DNA of 9,028 nt from Proteocatella sp049670425 (lineage in GTDB: Bacteria > Bacillota > Clostridia > Peptostreptococcales > Filifactoraceae). Of this stretch, positions 6,405 through 9,028 are shown in pieces. Position 1 is the first letter of the stretch; every line of letters starts with the position of its first letter. The notes under the pieces were generated by a model. That model searched no databases. It was not told where the DNA came from and saw only the letters and a program-made list of their open reading frames with translations. Made by a program: the position numbers and the translations under genes. The DNA lies in assembly GCA_049670425.1 (NCBI GenBank), contig JBATTG010000131.1:1-9028 (forward strand). The letters run 5' to 3'.

Positions 6405-7274
6405 CTACATCACCTCCATATCTTCTATATTGGCAAACCTGGTGTATATAAAGATGAGTATTCCAGTTATAACAATCAGAAGCACAGACAGAGCAGCTCC
6501 AAGTGGCCAGTTTCTGATTGCACCAAACTGATTTTTAATGATATTCCCTATGTAAAGTACCTTTCCGCCTCCAAGCATATCAGTAACAGTATAGATTCCA
6601 AGAGTAGGAATAAACACCAGTATTATAGAAGAAAATATCCCTGGGAAAGTTAATGGCAAAGTTATTTTTAAAAAAGTTGTTAATCGAGAAGCCCCTAAAT
6701 CTGCTGAAGCCTCAAGCAGCGATTTACTTAATTTTTCTATAGAGCTGTACATCGGTAATACTGCAAAAGGAAGCATTGTGGTAATCATCCCAAGCATTAC
6801 CAGTCCATCTGTATAAACAAAACCAACAGGGGTATCTGTAATCCCTGACCATTGCAGAAAATTGTTGACAGGACCGCTATTTTGAAATAACAGCAGCCAG
6901 CTGTTTAATCTCATTAAAGAGTTTGTCCAGAAAGGAATCATTATCAGCATTATCAATCTTGAAGCCAATTCTTTTGGTTTTCTGGCAATATAATATGCAA
7001 ATGGATATCCAATAAGCAAACACAACACAGTTGTTGTAAAAGCTGCCTTTATCGACTTTACTATAACCTTAAAATATGTACTGTCTAATAATGTTGAATA
7101 ACTATCCACGGAAAACTCATATACCACGTCACCAAATATACCTCTTGACATAAAACTTATATAAATAATAAACATCATCGGAATAGCTACGAATAAAATC
7201 ATCCATACGGATACGGGACCTGCCATTGCCAGTGCTGGCAATATATTTCGCTTAAATTTACTTTTCGTACTCAT
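6405..7274 (-). CDS. PotB-type ABC importer permease
   Basis: This 289-residue permease has an N-terminal membrane segment at about 15-42 and further segments at about 74-95, 107-117, 152-175, 210-232 and 259-280. Its EAA loop at 188-207 (EASADLGASRLTTFLKITLP) contacts the ATPase. It is the first of two permease subunits of the importer. An in-frame ATG at 7286 exists, but the ATG at 7274 is preferred. The sequence GGAGGGAG (7284-7277) is a strong ribosome site placed two bases before the second ATG, with its GGAGG core five bases away, and it would be inside the coding region if the first ATG were used. The gene ends in ATGTAG, abutting the TTG of the next gene. It lies 13 bases after the ATPase gene stop. 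Confidence 0.89.
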   Translation of the reverse strand: MSTKSKFKRNILPALAMAGPVSVWMILFVAIPMMFIIYISFMSRGIFGDVVYEFSVDSYSTLLDSTYFKVIVKSIKAAFTTTVLCLLIGYPFAYYIARKPKELASRLIMLIMIPFWTNSLMRLNSWLLLFQNSGPVNNFLQWSGITDTPVGFVYTDGLVMLGMITTMLPFAVLPMYSSIEKLSKSLLEASADLGASRLTTFLKITLPLTFPGIFSSIILVFIPTLGIYTVTDMLGGGKVLYIGNIIKNQFGAIRNWPLGAALSVLLIVITGILIFIYTRFANIEDMEVM

Positions 7275-7287
7275 ATCTCCCTCCATC

Positions 7288-8358
7288 CTAAACTAATTCT
7301 TTTATAGCAAAAGCTTTTTTCGGATTCCAATATATATTTACAAGCTCTCCTTCTTTAATCTCTTCGTCTTTCTCAAAGCGAGAATATTTTATTTCGGTTT
7401 TATCTTTCATATCTACAGATGTCTTTACTACCGTCCCCATATATATGAAATCCTTAACTATACCCTCCAGTTTGAATCCCTCAACTTCTTCTTTACTTAC
7501 TTTTATGTATTCAGGCCTTATAGATACATGCATCTTCTCGCCAATTTTAAAGCCTTCACCTTCTACCAACATAATTCCAGCTGAGGTTTCCACCTTAAAT
7601 ATTCCGTCTGTAATGTCTACAATCGTTCCATCGAAAATATTTGATTCTCCAATAAAACCAGCTACAAATTTTGTCGAAGGCTTATCATATATTTCCATAG
7701 GTGAAGCCAGCTGTTCTATAATACCTTCATTCATAACTGCTATCCTGTCGCTCATAGTAAGCGCTTCTTCTTGGTCATGAGTAACATATACAAATGTAAT
7801 CCCAAGCTTTTTCTGCAAGCGTTTAAGTTCCACCTGCATCTGTTTTCTCAATTTTAAATCCAGCGCCCCAAGAGGTTCATCCAGAAGCAATACCTTAGGA
7901 TTATTAATAAGCGCTCTTGCAATAGCCACTCTTTGTTTTTGACCTCCTGATAATGCATCAGGTTTCCTGCTTTCGTAACCTTTTAATTGAACCATCTCAA
8001 GCATATTTGAAACTCTTTGCTTAATTTCATCTTTTGATACTTTTTTGATTTTCAGGCCGTAAGCCACATTATCAAATACTGTCATATGTGGAAACAATGC
8101 ATAATTCTGAAAAACTGTATTTACATCTCTTTCAAAAGGTTCTTTATCTTCAATTCGCTCCCCTTGGACCTTAATAATCCCTCCCGAAGCATCTTCAAAT
8201 CCTGCAATCATTCTAAGAGTAGTTGTCTTACCACATCCAGAAGGCCCTAGCAATGTTAAAAATTCACCTTCTTTGATTTCTACATTCATTTTCTTTACAA
8301 CCTTATTTTTACCAAAACTTTTTTCTACATCAATTAGCGATACAATTGAATCTAACAT
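7288..8358 (-). CDS. PotA-type ABC importer ATPase
   Basis: This 356-residue ATPase energises the importer from the cytoplasmic side. All motifs are intact: Walker A GPSGCGKT (38-45), Q-loop Q84, signature LSGGQ (136-140), Walker B VLLLDEP (156-162), D-loop GALD (164-167) and the H-loop histidine H194 in YVTHDQEEA. A C-terminal TOBE-type regulatory region (about 240-350, including VSIRPEYIKV) is typical of the PotA/CUT1-like ATPases. A GTG at 8367 would add three residues, but it lies inside the ribosome site AAGAGGTGG (8372-8364). The ATG at 8358, five bases after that site, is therefore the start. It is the first gene of the operon, with the promoter and operator about 100 bases upstream. 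ATPases of this family are hard to assign to a substrate, and context points to fructosyl-amino acids. Confidence 0.92.
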   Translation of the reverse strand: MLDSIVSLIDVEKSFGKNKVVKKMNVEIKEGEFLTLLGPSGCGKTTTLRMIAGFEDASGGIIKVQGERIEDKEPFERDVNTVFQNYALFPHMTVFDNVAYGLKIKKVSKDEIKQRVSNMLEMVQLKGYESRKPDALSGGQKQRVAIARALINNPKVLLLDEPLGALDLKLRKQMQVELKRLQKKLGITFVYVTHDQEEALTMSDRIAVMNEGIIEQLASPMEIYDKPSTKFVAGFIGESNIFDGTIVDITDGIFKVETSAGIMLVEGEGFKIGEKMHVSIRPEYIKVSKEEVEGFKLEGIVKDFIYMGTVVKTSVDMKDKTEIKYSRFEKDEEIKEGELVNIYWNPKKAFAIKELV

Positions 8359-8379
8359 AAATTCCACCTCTTAATCAAA

Positions 8380-8419
8380 ACGATCAAGGCTTAAGGCAAT
8401 AATGCCACTTACTGATCGT
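8380..8419 (-). promoter_or_regulatory. Hairpin in the potA-type leader RNA
   Basis: A perfect 7-bp stem, ACGATCA with TGATCGT (8380-8386 and 8413-8419), encloses a second small stem, GGCA/TGCC (8395-8398 and 8403-8406). The structure lies in the predicted leader and ends about eight bases before the ribosome site. Only four U follow the stem, so it is a weak terminator at best. It might affect translation or mRNA stability. No known riboswitch pattern was recognised. Confidence 0.35.
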
Positions 8420-8452
8420 CTATTAATTTTTATTCAACCACTTTTAATATTT

Positions 8453-8481
8453 AATATACCAGTATATTTTTATTTTGGCAA
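8453..8481 (-). promoter_or_regulatory. Promoter of the pot-frl operon with an overlapping operator palindrome
   Basis: On the minus strand, TTGCCA (8481-8476) and TATATT (8458-8453) are spaced by exactly 17 bases, with TGG directly before the second box (extended -10). This is a good vegetative promoter about 95 bases upstream of the ATPase start. The palindrome AATATACCAGTATATT (8453-8468) has perfect 7-base arms around CA and covers the -10 box. A protein bound there would block RNA polymerase, consistent with repression by the divergent GntR protein and release by an inducer. Confidence 0.68.
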
Positions 8482-8628
8482 TATCTTTTTGTAATTTTGT
8501 GAATATTTTTATTATATACCAATTTTAATGCATCAATTGCATTTTTTATTGCATTTTTATTATATACGTTTCATCGAGAAAAAACACCAGTTTCAATTTT
8601 TAATATACCAATTGAGTTTTAAGTCCCA

Positions 8629-8671
8629 TTGACTCTTATCATAAATAAGTGTATATTAACTTGTATATTAA
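8629..8671 (+). promoter_or_regulatory. Promoter of the GntR regulator gene with tandem repeats
   Basis: TTGACT (8629-8634) and TATATT (8652-8657) are spaced by 17 bases, a near-consensus vegetative promoter. The sequence GTATATTAA occurs twice (8651-8659 and 8663-8671) at a 12-base period, covering the -10 box and the expected start of transcription. Placement and sequence suggest autoregulation by the same protein that binds the operon palindrome. Confidence 0.62.
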
Positions 8672-8702
8672 TCTTTATATTTTATAACTCAGAGGAATTA
8701 AA

Positions 8703-9028
8703 ATGCGAAAAAATCTACTTACATTAGATATCATTATTGCCAAAGAAATTGAATACATGCTTACTAGTGAAAGCTATAAGCCTGGGGACAAATTGCCATC
8801 CGAACGTTGTTTTTCCGAAATGTTTAACGTTCAAAGACAAACTATTAGAAATGCCTTAAGTACATTAATACAGGAAAATATAATTGTATCTTCACAAAGA
8901 AAAGGATATTTTCTAGCCAAACCAAGGATAATTAAATATACAAATCCATTTAGTGATGACTATTTTGACGATATCCCAAATGTAATATACAAAGTTCATA
9001 GTTTTAAGACAATTCAGGCAGATATGCG
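8703..9028 (+). CDS. GntR-family transcriptional regulator, N-terminal part (FrlR-like by position)
   Basis: The first 108 codons of a regulator gene are present and the rest lies off the window. The N-terminal winged helix-turn-helix is clear: YKPGDKLPSERCFSEMFNVQRQTIRNALSTLIQENII followed by the wing QRKGYFLA, at about residues 26-76. The ligand-binding half is missing, so the HutC/UTRA subfamily cannot be confirmed, although the segment after the wing has the right place for it. The start ATG at 8703 has AGAGGA (8691-8696) six bases upstream. The gene is divergent from the pot-frl operon, and both promoters carry TTAATATAC-type repeats. It is most likely the operon's repressor, with a fructosyl-amino acid or a phosphorylated pathway intermediate as inducer (inference). 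In E. coli the equivalent frlR lies at the other end of the cluster. Confidence 0.82.
   Translation, partial: MRKNLLTLDIIIAKEIEYMLTSESYKPGDKLPSERCFSEMFNVQRQTIRNALSTLIQENIIVSSQRKGYFLAKPRIIKYTNPFSDDYFDDIPNVIYKVHSFKTIQADM

Larger units (their letters stand above)
8359..8702. promoter_or_regulatory. Divergent control region with repeated TTAATATAC elements
   Basis: This 344-bp region carries no gene and is very AT-rich. It holds one promoter for each flanking gene. TTAATATAC occurs at 8451-8459 and 8600-8608 on the plus strand and as its complement GTATATTAA at 8651-8659 and 8663-8671. A variant ATTATATAC at 8511-8519 and 8559-8567 lies inside an exact 15-bp direct repeat (8505-8519 and 8553-8567). 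TATACCA recurs at 8455, 8515 and 8604. A six-base inverted repeat, AATGCA/TGCATT, lies at 8527-8543. GntR proteins of the HutC branch often bind short AT-rich palindromes with GTATA-type halves, so these are candidate binding sites for the divergent regulator. Confidence 0.6.

Noticed and set aside
4525..8358. Spermidine/putrescine uptake operon, the name that family similarity alone would give
   Set aside because: The binding protein seems to have lost the acidic polyamine contacts, and the operon continues into three sugar-amine catabolic genes. The family name is kept only as a structural description.
8359..8367. GTG at 8367 as the start of the ATPase gene
   Set aside because: The GTG is part of the ribosome binding site AAGAGGTGG; the ATG at 8358 is correctly spaced from it.
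8359..8446. Riboswitch in the leader of the importer operon, for example a lysine riboswitch
   Set aside because: The predicted leader is only about 90 bases with one simple hairpin, too short and too plain for a known lysine riboswitch.
8505..8567. CRISPR-like or mobile-element repeats in the divergent region
   Set aside because: The direct repeat is only 15 bp, occurs twice, is AT-rich, and has no transposase, cas gene or target-site duplication nearby. Operator repeats explain it better.

Overview
The window looks like chromosomal DNA from a low-GC, Gram-positive, probably anaerobic gut-type clostridial bacterium (Bacillota). The grounds are an AT-rich sequence, strong AGGAGG-type ribosome binding sites, a lipoprotein solute-binding protein, GTG/TTG starts and a polyferredoxin/flavin electron-transfer pair. 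No species can be named from the sequence alone.

Layout, left to right. (1) 2-244, plus strand: the last 80 codons of an RlmN/Cfr-family 23S rRNA methyltransferase, cut by the window edge. Its stop codon interlocks with that of the next gene on the opposite strand. (2) 241-1502, minus strand: a two-gene redox module, made of an FMN-binding membrane protein with a covalent-flavin motif followed by a NapH-type membrane polyferredoxin. A perfect 16-bp inverted repeat lies just upstream. (3) 1669-8358, minus strand: a seven-gene operon reading potA-like ATPase, potB-like and potC-like permeases, potD-like lipoprotein, FrlB-like SIS deglycase, FrlC-like epimerase, FrlD-like kinase. A strong terminator follows the last gene, and a second terminator-like hairpin sits inside the operon between the deglycase and the epimerase. 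(4) 8359-8702: a 344-bp divergent control region with a recognisable promoter in each direction and several copies of a TTAATATAC-type element, one of them a palindrome lying on the operon's -10 box. (5) 8703-9028, plus strand: the N-terminal part of a GntR-family regulator, cut by the window edge.

How the genes fit together. The last three operon genes match the E. coli fructoselysine enzymes FrlB, FrlC and FrlD in kind, order, size and motifs. FrlD phosphorylates the Amadori product at the sugar 6-OH, FrlB splits it into glucose 6-phosphate and the amino acid, and FrlC interconverts the fructose and psicose forms. In place of the E. coli permease FrlA, this locus has a complete ABC importer that by family would be called spermidine/putrescine. 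The acidic residues that hold polyamines in E. coli PotD appear to be replaced here, so the most economical reading is an Amadori-compound (fructosyl-amino acid) importer. The divergent GntR protein is the obvious local repressor. Substrate identity is inference and would need binding or growth data.
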